Shown in pieces: positions 45,735 through 53,884 of a stretch of DNA of 64,000 bases; positions within the stretch are counted from its first letter, which is position 1, and every line of letters begins with the position of its first letter. The stretch covers positions 1-64,000 of the forward strand of contig NZ_FPKR01000008.1 in the NCBI RefSeq assembly GCF_900119825.1. Reading direction: 5' to 3'. This DNA is from Chitinimonas taiwanensis DSM 18899. Lineage in GTDB: Bacteria; Pseudomonadota; Gammaproteobacteria; Burkholderiales; Chitinimonadaceae. Both the position numbers and the translations under genes were made by a program. A model generated the notes under the pieces. That model ran no database searches. It was not told the origin of the DNA and was given only the letters and a program-made list of their open reading frames with translations.

Positions 45735-46358
45735 TCAGACCGGCTGTTCGTCGCCGTAACGCTCGGCCTGTCCTTCGCGCCAGCGGTCGACAAAACGCAG
45801 GCGCGTACGCACCGGCTCCACGTCCACCTCGATAATGCGGCGCGCATAGGGGCGCAACACATCGGCAATGCTGTTCAAGGAACCGATCAGATACAGATCC
45901 ACATTCTCGTACTCGACCAGGTTCTGCACCGGCTCATGGAAATCGCCATCGCCGGCGAACAGCGCGAGCTTGGTCCATTTGCGCTTATGGAAGGAACGCG
46001 TCATGTGGTAGACGAGACCGACATCAACCGCCTTCTGGGTGGTGATCTCGTAGTTGATATGGCTCTGCTCGGGATGGGTAACCGGCCCGCCACCCAGATG
46101 GTTGGGCCAGTACAGCTGCTTCTTCTGCAGCCAGTAATTCTTCACTCGCAGGCCCGGCCCCTTGGGGTAGGGGAAGGACAGCGCATTGTGCAGCTTGGAG
46201 GACATGGCCTGGTTGTCGTCGGCATTGAAGAAATAACCTTCATCCACCTCGTCGCCCAGTTCCTCCTCGATCAGCTTGCGCAATTCCAGATAGTTGATCT
46301 TGTCGCGCCCGAACGCCTTATACGCATAGGCGCCGTCAATAAACAATCCGATAGTCAT
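45735..46358 (-). CDS. NYN (PIN-like) domain protein
   Basis: A 207-residue protein of the LabA/DUF88 NYN group. Asp8 in GLFIDGAYAYKAF and the acidic cluster in LALFAGDGDFHEPV form the usual metal-dependent nuclease site; LYLIGSLNSIADVLRPYAR closes the fold. Members are probably RNases, and the target here is unknown. AAGG precedes the ATG. The 276 bases upstream (46359-46634) are AT-rich and hold no gene, only short palindromes and a CCTGTGC/GCACAGG hairpin at 46600-46617. Confidence 0.87.
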   Translation of the reverse strand: MTIGLFIDGAYAYKAFGRDKINYLELRKLIEEELGDEVDEGYFFNADDNQAMSSKLHNALSFPYPKGPGLRVKNYWLQKKQLYWPNHLGGGPVTHPEQSHINYEITTQKAVDVGLVYHMTRSFHKRKWTKLALFAGDGDFHEPVQNLVEYENVDLYLIGSLNSIADVLRPYARRIIEVDVEPVRTRLRFVDRWREGQAERYGDEQPV

Positions 46359-46634
46359 CTAGCAACCTTCATTAATCATTTCAGAGTATTCAATTATTTT
46401 CTTCGGCCTGACTTCCACCTCCGGCCGCCGCGCACACAGTCCATGCGAAGCACAACGCGCGCGGATACTGCACTACATATGTAAATAGAGTGCGTACAGG
46501 GAAATAAAGTCCCTACGCAGAATAGGAAATTTTATGCGAGTTTCATCCTCTGCGGCTTAGAATATTGGCTCGATATTTTATAAACTATTGGTAATTTGAC
46601 CTGTGCCGCAGCACAGGGTTCTAGCCAGCGGCAC

Positions 46635-47333
46635 CTAGCGCAGCAGACGAAACAGCTCACCCAGGCCATCGAACAGCCTGTCCATCAATTCATCCGCACT
46701 GAAACTGGCCGGCTCGGCGGTCGAGCGGTACTTGGCGGATTTCTCGCGCGCAAGCAGCGCATCAGCCTGATCCAAGGCCACCGTACGCGCACTAGGGCGC
46801 CGATAGGCCTCCAGGGCCTTGCCGACCGCATCGCGGTCCAGCACGGCCAAGGGCGCGCGGCAATAGCTGCACGCGCTGTGATCGCGTACATCCACCGTCG
46901 CGCCGCAGCTCTCGCAACGACGCTGCGCCACCTGAGCGGCCAACTGCTGGCGCTCGGGCGCAGTCAGGTCGCGTACAAACTGCTTCTCGCGCAGAAAGTG
47001 CCAGAAGCTGATCAAGCGCCCATGCCCGCCGCCACAGCGGAAGTACTGGAAGGTCGTGCTACGCACGCGGTCCTGGGTGGGGAGCAGATCACTCTGGCAA
47101 TGCACGCATGCCAAGCGTGCGCTGAGCGGCTGAGTGGGCTGCAGCTCGGCGCGGTGCGCATGCAGTAGTTCGAACAGCTCGACCACCGCATCGGGCGACA
47201 GCTGGTTGCTCTCATACTGATCGAACCAGATCAGGCGGCAGGGGAAGCAGAAATCCACCTCGACCTGGCCGCCCTGCTTGCTGGCATAACGCTGTGCCAG
47301 CATGGGCTGGCGGCAATTGGGGCAGGCCGGCAC
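46635..47333 (-). CDS. zinc-ribbon (zf-TFIIB type) protein
   Basis: A 232-residue protein with an N-terminal TFIIB-like zinc ribbon (CPNC at 4-7, then CFPCRLIWFDQYE). Further Cys pairs are CVHC, CESC and CSYC, so it probably holds several zinc sites. The function is unknown; such proteins are common near metabolic genes in betaproteobacteria. It starts one base after ubiE ends and is likely co-transcribed with it. A weak hairpin follows. Confidence 0.82.
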   Translation of the reverse strand: MPACPNCRQPMLAQRYASKQGGQVEVDFCFPCRLIWFDQYESNQLSPDAVVELFELLHAHRAELQPTQPLSARLACVHCQSDLLPTQDRVRSTTFQYFRCGGGHGRLISFWHFLREKQFVRDLTAPERQQLAAQVAQRRCESCGATVDVRDHSACSYCRAPLAVLDRDAVGKALEAYRRPSARTVALDQADALLAREKSAKYRSTAEPASFSADELMDRLFDGLGELFRLLR

Positions 47334-47334
47334 G

Positions 47335-48072
47335 TTAAAGCTTGAAACCCTTGTGCAGCGCCACCACGCCGGCGGTCAGATTGTGATAATCGACGCGACC
47401 AAAGCCCACATCGCGCATCAGTTGCGCGAGCTCTTCCTGGCCAGGGTGCATGCGAATCGACTCGGCCAGGTATTGGTAGCTGGCGGCATCGTTGGCCACC
47501 AGCTCACCCATCTTGGGCAGCAGCTTGAACGAGTACAGGTCGTACAAGGGTGCCAGCGGCTTGGCGACCTTGGAGAACTCCAGCACCAGCAGGCGCCCGC
47601 CCGGCTTGAGCACGCGCAGCATCTCGGCCAGCGCCGCGTCCTTGTGGGTCATATTGCGCAGGCCGAAGGCCACGCTCACGCAATCGAAGTAATTGCTGGG
47701 GAAGGGCAGTTTCTCTGCATCGCACTGGGCTACCGGCAGCATCTGGCCCTTGTCCATCAGGCGGTCACGCCCCACGGTCAGCATCGAGCTATTGATATCG
47801 GTGAGCCAGACCTGGCCCGATTTGCCGGCGCGCTTGGCAAAGGCCAGCGACAGATCGCCGGTACCGCCAGCGATATCGAGCACGCGGCTACCCTCGCGCA
47901 CGCCGCTCTGGGCGATGGTGAAGGCCTTCCAGATGCGGTGCAGGCCGCCCGACATCAGGTCGTTCATCACATCGTATTTCTGCGCCACCGAGTGGAACAC
48001 TTCGGCCACCTTCTGGGCCTTCTGCGATTCGGCAACGGTCTTGAAACCAAAGTGGGTGGTGTTTTCGCTCAT
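47335..48072 (-). CDS. ubiE: ubiquinone/menaquinone C-methyltransferase
   Basis: A 245-residue SAM methyltransferase that C-methylates the quinone ring. It shows [21 protein letters not shown], the SAM motif [32 protein letters not shown] and [19 protein letters not shown] 48072 follows the DUF971 stop by four bases; ATG at 48084 is an alternative. No strong ribosome site separates them, suggesting coupling to the upstream gene. Confidence 0.96.
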   Translation of the reverse strand: MSENTTHFGFKTVAESQKAQKVAEVFHSVAQKYDVMNDLMSGGLHRIWKAFTIAQSGVREGSRVLDIAGGTGDLSLAFAKRAGKSGQVWLTDINSSMLTVGRDRLMDKGQMLPVAQCDAEKLPFPSNYFDCVSVAFGLRNMTHKDAALAEMLRVLKPGGRLLVLEFSKVAKPLAPLYDLYSFKLLPKMGELVANDAASYQYLAESIRMHPGQEELAQLMRDVGFGRVDYHNLTAGVVALHKGFKL

Positions 48073-48076
48073 GGGA

Positions 48077-48448
48077 TCAGGCATCACGGGTAAGGCCGGC
48101 AGCAGCCAGGCGGTCTAGATAATCTTGCCAAAGGGTCGTCTGCTCGCGCCCCAGCTCGTACAGGGTGTCCCAGCCATACAGGCCGCTATCGTGGCCATCG
48201 CTGAATACCAGCTTGACCGCATAGTGGCCGACCGGTTCGATGGCGACGATATTCACCAGGCGCTTGCCCGGCACGGTCTGCATCGGGCCACCATGGCCGC
48301 GCACCTCGGCCGAAGGGCTGAATACGCGCAGGTATTCGCACGTCAGGGTGAACTGCGCACCATCGTCGAAATGCACTTCCAGCATGCGGCTGGCGCTATG
48401 CAGGGTAAGGGCGGTGGGAATGGGGGTATGCGCGCTGAGGCCAGCCAT
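48077..48448 (-). CDS. DUF971 family protein
   Basis: A 123-residue protein with the DUF971 pattern: [31 protein letters not shown]-type sequence, then [31 protein letters not shown]971 resembles the N-terminal domain of gamma-butyrobetaine hydroxylases and is often next to ubiE in this lineage; its role is not established. ATG 48448 was chosen because the longer frame adds a non-conserved leader. Confidence 0.87.
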   Translation of the reverse strand: MAGLSAHTPIPTALTLHSASRMLEVHFDDGAQFTLTCEYLRVFSPSAEVRGHGGPMQTVPGKRLVNIVAIEPVGHYAVKLVFSDGHDSGLYGWDTLYELGREQTTLWQDYLDRLAAAGLTRDA

Positions 48449-48563
48449 GGGAAAACATGCCAACACAAGACAAGGTCGCCATGATACCGCGAGCCAGCCA
48501 CCGCTGGCGCAAGCATGTGGGGAATCCACCCGCTTGGGCAGCAATCGCAGCGACGGCTTAGAC

Positions 48564-48581
48564 TTGTAATATTTCGGTCAT
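48564..48581 (+). promoter_or_regulatory. candidate Pho box upstream of phoB
   Basis: TTGTAAT (48564-48570) and CGGTCAT (48575-48581) are separated by ATTT. Against the consensus CTGTCAT direct repeat they match at 5 and 6 of 7 positions, with the expected four-base AT-rich spacer. It lies about 80 bases upstream of phoB, fitting autoregulation. Confidence 0.55.
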
Positions 48582-48658
48582 GCTGAGTACTTAAGCTCGC
48601 AACAAATTCAGCAACCCCGCTCAATCTGTTGCGCATACTTAGCCCCGAGGTGGAAACC

Positions 48659-49345
48659 ATGCCCGCGAATATTCTGCTCGTCGAAGACGAACCCGCGATC
48701 CAGGAATTGATTGCTTTCAATCTGCAGCAAGCCGGCCACCATGTGCTGCGCGCCGACTCGGCCGAAGCCGGCATGAACCTGGTCAAGAGCGCCCTGCCCG
48801 ACCTCATCTTGCTCGACTGGATGCTGCCCGGCATGAGCGGCATCGAGTTCTCCAAAAAGCTGCGCGCCGACGAGCGCACCCGCCAAGTGCCGGTGATCAT
48901 GCTGACCGCACGCTCGGAAGAGAGCGACAAGATCATTGGCCTCGAGACCGGTGCCGACGACTACATCACCAAGCCGTTCAGCCCACGCGAGCTGCAGGCG
49001 CGCATCAAGGCCGTGCTGCGCCGCCGCGCGCCGCAGATCACCGATGATGTGGTGGAAGTGAAGGGCCTGTCGCTCGATCCGGCCACCCACCGCGTATCGG
49101 GCAACGGCGCGCCGCTCGATCTCGGACCAACCGAATTCCGCCTGCTACATTTCTTCATGACGCACCCGGAGCGCGTACACTCGCGCGCCCAGCTGCTCGA
49201 CCATGTCTGGGGCGACCATGTGTTCGTTGAAGAGCGCACAGTGGATGTGCATATCCGCCGCCTGCGTTCGGCGCTGGAATCCACCGGTCACGATGCGCTG
49301 ATCCAGACTGTGCGCGGTACCGGCTATCGCCTGTCTGCGCTGTAA
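48659..49345 (+). CDS. phoB: phosphate regulon response regulator PhoB
   Basis: A 228-residue OmpR-family regulator. The receiver domain has Asp9/Asp10-Glu acidic residues (LVEDEP), phospho-acceptor Asp53 (LLDWMLPG) and Lys105 (ITKPF). The C-terminal winged helix has [17 protein letters not shown] and [12 protein letters not shown], which match PhoB closely. It activates phosphate-starvation genes. The ATG at 48659 removes a 10-residue non-conserved leader. phoR follows after 35 bases. Confidence 0.95.
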   Translation: MPANILLVEDEPAIQELIAFNLQQAGHHVLRADSAEAGMNLVKSALPDLILLDWMLPGMSGIEFSKKLRADERTRQVPVIMLTARSEESDKIIGLETGADDYITKPFSPRELQARIKAVLRRRAPQITDDVVEVKGLSLDPATHRVSGNGAPLDLGPTEFRLLHFFMTHPERVHSRAQLLDHVWGDHVFVEERTVDVHIRRLRSALESTGHDALIQTVRGTGYRLSAL

Positions 49346-49380
49346 ACACCCACCCACGCCCAAACCGAAACGGATTTGTC

Positions 49381-50691
49381 ATGCTCTGGTGGCGTTCTGC
49401 CCTGATCCTGGCCGGCTTCAGCCTGCTGGGGCTTCTGTTCCAGCCTTTCTTTGGCTGGAATATCACCCTGCTGGTCATCCTGGCCGGCATGGCCTGGGTG
49501 CTGGCCTACCATCTGCGCAATCTGCAGCGCCTGAACCGTTGGCTGAACGACCCAAGCCCGAACAGCGTGCCTGAGGCGAATGGCAGCTGGGAGCCCGTTT
49601 ACAGCAAGCTCTACCGCATGGTGCGCGCGCAGGGCAAAAGCCAGCGCATGCTCTCGGCCGCCCTCGACCGCTTCGTGGCGGCCGGCGAGGCGATGCCGGA
49701 AGGCGTAGTGGTGATGGATGCGGAAGACCGTATCGAGTGGTGCAATCCGCGCTCGATGCAGCATCTGGGCCTTGATCGCAAGAAGGACCTCGGCCAGCAC
49801 ATCGCCTACCTCGTGCGCCAGCCGGCCTTCCAGCAATACCTGCTCAATCAGGACTACAGCCAGCCGGTTATCCTGCGCAATGTGGCCGGCAATGATTTTG
49901 TGCTCAGCGTGCAGCTGGTGCCCTTCGACAGCACGCGCAAGCTGCTGCTGACCCGTGACATTACCCAGCTCGAACGCGTGCAGACCGTGCACCGCGACTT
50001 CGTCGCCAATGTCTCGCACGAACTGCGCACACCGCTGACCGTGGTGGGCGGCTTTCTGGAAACGCTGCTGGACATGCCCGATATGGATGCCAGCACGCGC
50101 GAGGCACAGCTGAAGATGATGTTCGAGCAGACCCAGCGCATGCAGCGCCTGGTGGAAGACCTGCTCACCCTGTCGCGCCTGGAGAACGGCGTGGAGGCGC
50201 GCGATGAGCGCGTGGATACGCCGGGCTTGCTGCAGCTGCTGGCCAGCGAGGCGCAGGGCTTGTCGCAAGGCCGCCATCGCATCGCCCTGAAGCTGGACAG
50301 CCCTGTACAGGTGCGTGGCAATTACGACGAGTTGCACAGCGCCTTTGGCAATCTGGTGTCGAACGCGGTGCGCTACACCCCAGAAGGCGGGCAGATCACG
50401 TTGCGCTGGCAGCAGGAAAACGGCGCGCCGATCTTCTCGGTACAGGACACCGGCCTCGGCATCGAAGCCCAGCACATTCCGCGGCTGACCGAGCGCTTCT
50501 ACCGCGTTGACCGCGGCCGCTCGCGCGCCACCGGCGGCACCGGCCTGGGCCTCGCCATCGTCAAACACATCGCGCAACGCCACCAGGCCAAGCTCGATAT
50601 CCGCAGCGAACTCGGCCAGGGCAGCTGCTTCGCCATCCACTTCCCGCCCAACCGGGTGGTGGAGCCGGAAGCCCAGCTGAGCAAGGCCTAG
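49381..50691 (+). CDS. phoR: phosphate regulon sensor kinase PhoR
   Basis: A 436-residue histidine kinase. It has two N-terminal membrane helices (about 5-22 and 27-44) with little periplasmic sequence, a PAS domain (about 100-195), the phospho-accepting His213 in NVSHELRTPLTVV, and the ATP domain with NAVRYTPEGG, DTGLGIEAQHIPRLTERFYRVD and GGTGLGLAIVKH. It phosphorylates PhoB under low phosphate. The order and spacing with phoB are standard. Confidence 0.95.
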   Translation: MLWWRSALILAGFSLLGLLFQPFFGWNITLLVILAGMAWVLAYHLRNLQRLNRWLNDPSPNSVPEANGSWEPVYSKLYRMVRAQGKSQRMLSAALDRFVAAGEAMPEGVVVMDAEDRIEWCNPRSMQHLGLDRKKDLGQHIAYLVRQPAFQQYLLNQDYSQPVILRNVAGNDFVLSVQLVPFDSTRKLLLTRDITQLERVQTVHRDFVANVSHELRTPLTVVGGFLETLLDMPDMDASTREAQLKMMFEQTQRMQRLVEDLLTLSRLENGVEARDERVDTPGLLQLLASEAQGLSQGRHRIALKLDSPVQVRGNYDELHSAFGNLVSNAVRYTPEGGQITLRWQQENGAPIFSVQDTGLGIEAQHIPRLTERFYRVDRGRSRATGGTGLGLAIVKHIAQRHQAKLDIRSELGQGSCFAIHFPPNRVVEPEAQLSKA

Positions 50692-50713
50692 TTTTCCGCT
50701 GTACCGCATGAAT

Positions 50714-50739
50714 AAGCGCCCCTGAGGGGCGCTTTTTTT
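50714..50739 (+). terminator. terminator after phoR
   Basis: A perfect 9-bp stem AAGCGCCCC/GGGGCGCTT (50714-50722, 50726-50734) with a TGA loop is followed by T residues to 50739. It ends phoBR; the convergent ars operon ends 27 bases later. Confidence 0.9.
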
Positions 50740-50765
50740 GTCCAGCAAGACCAAGGTCTTCGCGC

Positions 50766-51197
50766 TTAGCGAACTGACACACGCCGCCCCTGCGCATCCA
50801 CCACCGGCTCACCATCCTCCTTGTTGAACGCGCCTTGCTGCGGCTGGGGCAGGATGTCCAGCACCAGCTCGGACGGCCGGCATAGCCGCGTGCCGAGCGG
50901 CGTTACCACGATGGGGCGGTTGATCAGAATCGGATGGGCGAGCATGAAGTCGACCAGCTGATCGTCCGTCCATTGCGGGTCGTCCAGGCCCAGCTCGGCA
51001 TAGGGCTCTGCCTTGGCGCGGATCAGCGCGCGTACCGGCTGGCCAGTGGCGGCGATCAGGCCAAGCAACTCATCGCGACTGGGTGGCGTCTGCAAATACA
51101 GCACCACGCGCGGCTCCGCCCCGCTATTGCGGATCAGCGCCAGGGTGTTGCGTGAGGTGCCGCAGGCCGGGTTGTGATAGATGGTGATATCGCTCAT
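50766..51197 (-). CDS. arsC: arsenate reductase, glutaredoxin-dependent type
   Basis: A 143-residue ArsC of the E. coli plasmid R773 kind, with the catalytic Cys12 in HNPACGTSRN and the anion-binding arginines in NRPIVVTPLGTRLCRP. It reduces arsenate to arsenite using glutathione and glutaredoxin. It is the last gene of the ars operon, 17 bases after acr3. A second, unrelated arsenate reductase is encoded earlier in the same operon. Confidence 0.93.
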   Translation of the reverse strand: MSDITIYHNPACGTSRNTLALIRNSGAEPRVVLYLQTPPSRDELLGLIAATGQPVRALIRAKAEPYAELGLDDPQWTDDQLVDFMLAHPILINRPIVVTPLGTRLCRPSELVLDILPQPQQGAFNKEDGEPVVDAQGRRVSVR

Positions 51198-51214
51198 GAG
51201 ACTTCCCTATTAAA

Positions 51215-52288
51215 TCAAGACTTGGCCAAACCGGCCTGATACCAGGGCTTGCTGGCATTGACCACACGCACCACCAGCAACATGACCGGCACTTCAATCA
51301 GCACACCGACCACGGTGGCGAGCGCCGCGCCCGATTCGAAGCCGAACAGGCTGATGGCGGCGGCCACGGCCAGCTCGAAGAAGTTCGAGGCACCGATCAG
51401 CGCCGAGGGGCAGGCTACCGCATGTTGCTCGCCCAGGCGACGATTGAGCCAGTAGGCAAGGCCCGAGTTGAACAGCACCTGGATCAGGATGGGTACGGCC
51501 AAGAGCGCAATGACCAGCGGCTGGGCCAGAATGGCACGGCCCTGGAAGGCAAACAGCAGCACCAGGGTGGCCAGCAGCGCCGCCATCGACCAGGGCTGGA
51601 TGCGTGTGAGCGCGGCGTCGAAAGCCGCCTGCCCGCGCGCCAGCAAGGCGCGCCGCCACAGCTGGGCAATCAGCAGTGGCAACACGATATAGAGGCCGAC
51701 CGATACCAAGAGTGTGGCCCAGGGCACGGCAATGCTGGCCACGCCCAACAGCAGCGCCACCAGTGGCGCAAAGGCAAACAGCATGATCAGATCGTTGAGC
51801 GCCACCTGGCTGAGTGTGAACAGCGGGTCGCCACCAGTCAGGCGGCTCCACACAAACACCATGGCCGTGCACGGTGCGGCGGCCAAGAGGATCAGCCCAG
51901 CCACATAGCTATCGAGCTGGGCCGCTGGCAGCCAGGGCGCAAACAGCTCGCGAATGAATAGCCAGGCCAGGAAGGCCATGCTGAAGGGTTTGACCAGCCA
52001 GTTGACGAACAGGGTCACACCGATGCCGCGTCCGTGCTGGCGCAGCTGGTGCAGCGCGCCGAAGTCGATCTTGAGCAGCATGGGGATGATCATCACCCAG
52101 ATCAGCACGCCCACCGGCAGATTGACCTTGGCCACTTCCAGCCCGCCGATGGCCTGAAAGGCGGTGGGAAACAGCTGGCCGAGCGCGATGCCGGCCACGA
52201 TGCACAGGGCGACCCACAGGGTCAGGTAGCGTTCAAATAGGCTCATGCCAGCCGAGGGGGACACGGCCACATCGCAATGCGTTGTCAT
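51215..52288 (-). CDS. acr3: arsenite efflux permease Acr3
   Basis: A 357-residue inner-membrane carrier with about ten helices. It has the Acr3 signature ILLAAAPCTAMVFVWSRLTGGDP, whose conserved cysteine is needed for As(III) transport, and CPSALIGASNFFELAVAAA. It exports arsenite. The ATG at 52288 follows GGAAT; MSLFERY at 52246 is a possible alternative. It lies between the two arsenate reductase genes. Confidence 0.93.
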   Translation of the reverse strand: MTTHCDVAVSPSAGMSLFERYLTLWVALCIVAGIALGQLFPTAFQAIGGLEVAKVNLPVGVLIWVMIIPMLLKIDFGALHQLRQHGRGIGVTLFVNWLVKPFSMAFLAWLFIRELFAPWLPAAQLDSYVAGLILLAAAPCTAMVFVWSRLTGGDPLFTLSQVALNDLIMLFAFAPLVALLLGVASIAVPWATLLVSVGLYIVLPLLIAQLWRRALLARGQAAFDAALTRIQPWSMAALLATLVLLFAFQGRAILAQPLVIALLAVPILIQVLFNSGLAYWLNRRLGEQHAVACPSALIGASNFFELAVAAAISLFGFESGAALATVVGVLIEVPVMLLVVRVVNASKPWYQAGLAKS

Positions 52289-52351
52289 CGGATATTCCAA
52301 AATGCGCCGCCCGACACAGGCCGGGCGACGGTTTCAAGGGAGCTGGAGCAG

Positions 52352-52849
52352 TCAGCGCGGATCGGTCGCGCCGATTTCACGCACAGTATCAGCCAGGGCC
52401 AGATGGGCCAGCTTGTCCTCAGGCAGGCTGACCAGCAGATCGATACGGCGCTTGATCTGGGCAAAGATCTTGCTGAAGGACGCGCGCAGCGCCTCTTCGG
52501 TTTCACCGTGCGGGTCTTCATAGCCCCAGTGCGCGGTAATCGGATGACCGGGCCAGATTGGGCACACCTCGCCCTTGGCCTTGTCACACACTGTGATCAC
52601 GATATCCATCTGCGGCGCATCCGGGCCTTCGAATTCCTCCCAGGACTTGGAGCGCAAGACACTGGTGTCGTAGCCAATGCCATCCAGCAGGGCGATCGCA
52701 TGCGGATTGACCCGGCCGCTCGGATAGCTACCGGCGCTGAAAGCGCGAAAACGCCCCTTGCCCAGCACATTCAGCAAGCCCTCCGACATCACGCTGCGTG
52801 CGGAGTTGGCGGTACACAGAAACAGCACATTGAAAACTTTGTCGCTCAT
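52352..52849 (-). CDS. arsC: arsenate reductase, low-molecular-weight phosphatase type
   Basis: A 165-residue LMW tyrosine-phosphatase fold protein. The P-loop CTANSARS holds Cys12; ITVCDKAKGEVCPIWPG supplies further cysteines for the thioredoxin-type cascade and the HWGYEDP segment follows. It reduces arsenate. The open frame extends much further upstream, through arsI, but ATG 52849 gives the family start KVFNVLFLC. It is unrelated in fold to the second ArsC of this operon. Confidence 0.92.
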   Translation of the reverse strand: MSDKVFNVLFLCTANSARSVMSEGLLNVLGKGRFRAFSAGSYPSGRVNPHAIALLDGIGYDTSVLRSKSWEEFEGPDAPQMDIVITVCDKAKGEVCPIWPGHPITAHWGYEDPHGETEEALRASFSKIFAQIKRRIDLLVSLPEDKLAHLALADTVREIGATDPR

Positions 52850-52880
52850 GATCAGCTCGTTCAGCAAATGGGGTGGGCAA

Positions 52881-53363
52881 TCAGCAGCAGCCGCTGCCGG
52901 GGGCACAACTGGTCTTGGGGCGCACGGTAAAGCGCACCGGCTCGGCTGCGGGTGCGCAACAGGCGCTGGCGCTGGCCTGTGCATCGGGCTGACCGTTGAA
53001 GGTCGGCGCATCAGCCAGGGTGTGGTAGCTCTCCCAGGCGATACCGCTCGGGTCAGTGGTCCAGTGCTTGTTCGATTCGGCATAACAGCAGGTACCGGAC
53101 TCGGCCACGCTGGCGAGCTCGGCCGCCTGCAGCTGAGCGTGCAGACCGGCCAGCTCCTCCGCGCTATCGACCTGGATGCCCAGATGATCGACACCAACCG
53201 GTGCACCACGCTGCGAAATGGCGAAATTGATGCGTGGGTCGTCCAGCATCCACTTGGCGTAATCCGGTTTCTGCACGGTGGGCGTGCTGGCAAACACGGC
53301 CGAGTAGAAGCGGATGCTGGCGGCCAGATCGTCGACCGAGACGTGTACATGGAAGCGTTTCAT
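52881..53363 (-). CDS. arsI: ArsI/CadI family VOC protein, likely C-As lyase
   Basis: A 160-residue vicinal-oxygen-chelate protein. Likely iron ligands are His in FHVHVSVDDL, His in VDHLGIQV and Glu in WESYHT. The vicinal cysteine pair in GTCCYAESNKHW matches the trivalent-organoarsenical site of ArsI, which splits the carbon-arsenic bond of methylarsenite. The C-terminal tail is cysteine-rich (ACCAP, SCAPGSGCC). AAGGAG precedes ATG 53363. It follows arsR directly. Confidence 0.9.
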   Translation of the reverse strand: MKRFHVHVSVDDLAASIRFYSAVFASTPTVQKPDYAKWMLDDPRINFAISQRGAPVGVDHLGIQVDSAEELAGLHAQLQAAELASVAESGTCCYAESNKHWTTDPSGIAWESYHTLADAPTFNGQPDAQASASACCAPAAEPVRFTVRPKTSCAPGSGCC

Positions 53364-53380
53364 GCTGGGCTCCTTGGGGT

Positions 53381-53704
53381 TCAACAGCAGGATGTCGTGC
53401 TGGCAGGCAGCGCGCAGGATTCGCCCGCGCAGCAGTTCTCGGTCAGGAAACCGAGCAGTGCATTCATGGCCGCGTAATTGGCCGAGTAAAAGACAAAGCG
53501 GCCGTCCTGGCGCGCATCGACCAGACCGGCGTGGCTGAGCTCCTTCAGATGGAAGGACAGCGTGGCCGGCGCCACACCCAGTTGCTCGCCGATCTTGCCG
53601 ACCGCGAGACCAGCGGGACCGGCCGTAACCAGCAGGCGAAAGATGGCGAGGCGCGATTCCTGCGCAAGGGCAGCTAGGCTGCGGACGGCGTGTTTGTTTT
53701 CCAT
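53381..53704 (-). CDS. arsR: arsenical resistance repressor ArsR
   Basis: A 107-residue winged-helix repressor with the recognition region TLSFHLKELSHAGLV. The cysteines are near the C-terminus: Cys91-Cys92 and Cys97 in ENCCAGESC, plus Cys106-Cys107. This resembles ArsR types that sense As(III) with C-terminal cysteines rather than the CxC of helix 3. It heads the arsR-arsI-arsC-acr3-arsC operon. ATG 53704 matches family starts; it lies just two bases from the operator palindrome. Confidence 0.93.
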   Translation of the reverse strand: MENKHAVRSLAALAQESRLAIFRLLVTAGPAGLAVGKIGEQLGVAPATLSFHLKELSHAGLVDARQDGRFVFYSANYAAMNALLGFLTENCCAGESCALPASTTSCC

Positions 53705-53706
53705 AT

Positions 53707-53739
53707 TTCTATATTTATCGAAATATAGAAGAAAATCAA
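53707..53739 (-). promoter_or_regulatory. ars operator and promoter
   Basis: A perfect inverted repeat TTCTATATTT/AAATATAGAA (53707-53716, 53721-53730) with a four-base centre lies next to the arsR start. On the minus strand TTGATT (53739-53734) and TAAATA (53717-53712) are 16 bases apart and would start transcription at about 53704-53705. The palindrome covers the spacer and -10, as expected for ArsR self-repression. Confidence 0.65.
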
Positions 53740-53884
53740 GCAGTGTTTGCTGCGCCACTTACGCAGAGAACGCCTCGCCGATATTCGGTTCGAATGTAGT
53801 CAAATTAGCCGCGCTACAGCTGTTGCCAGTGCCAGACCCCTCCCCTACCATGGACTTCCCCCTTGATTTACGCGGTGCAAGACA

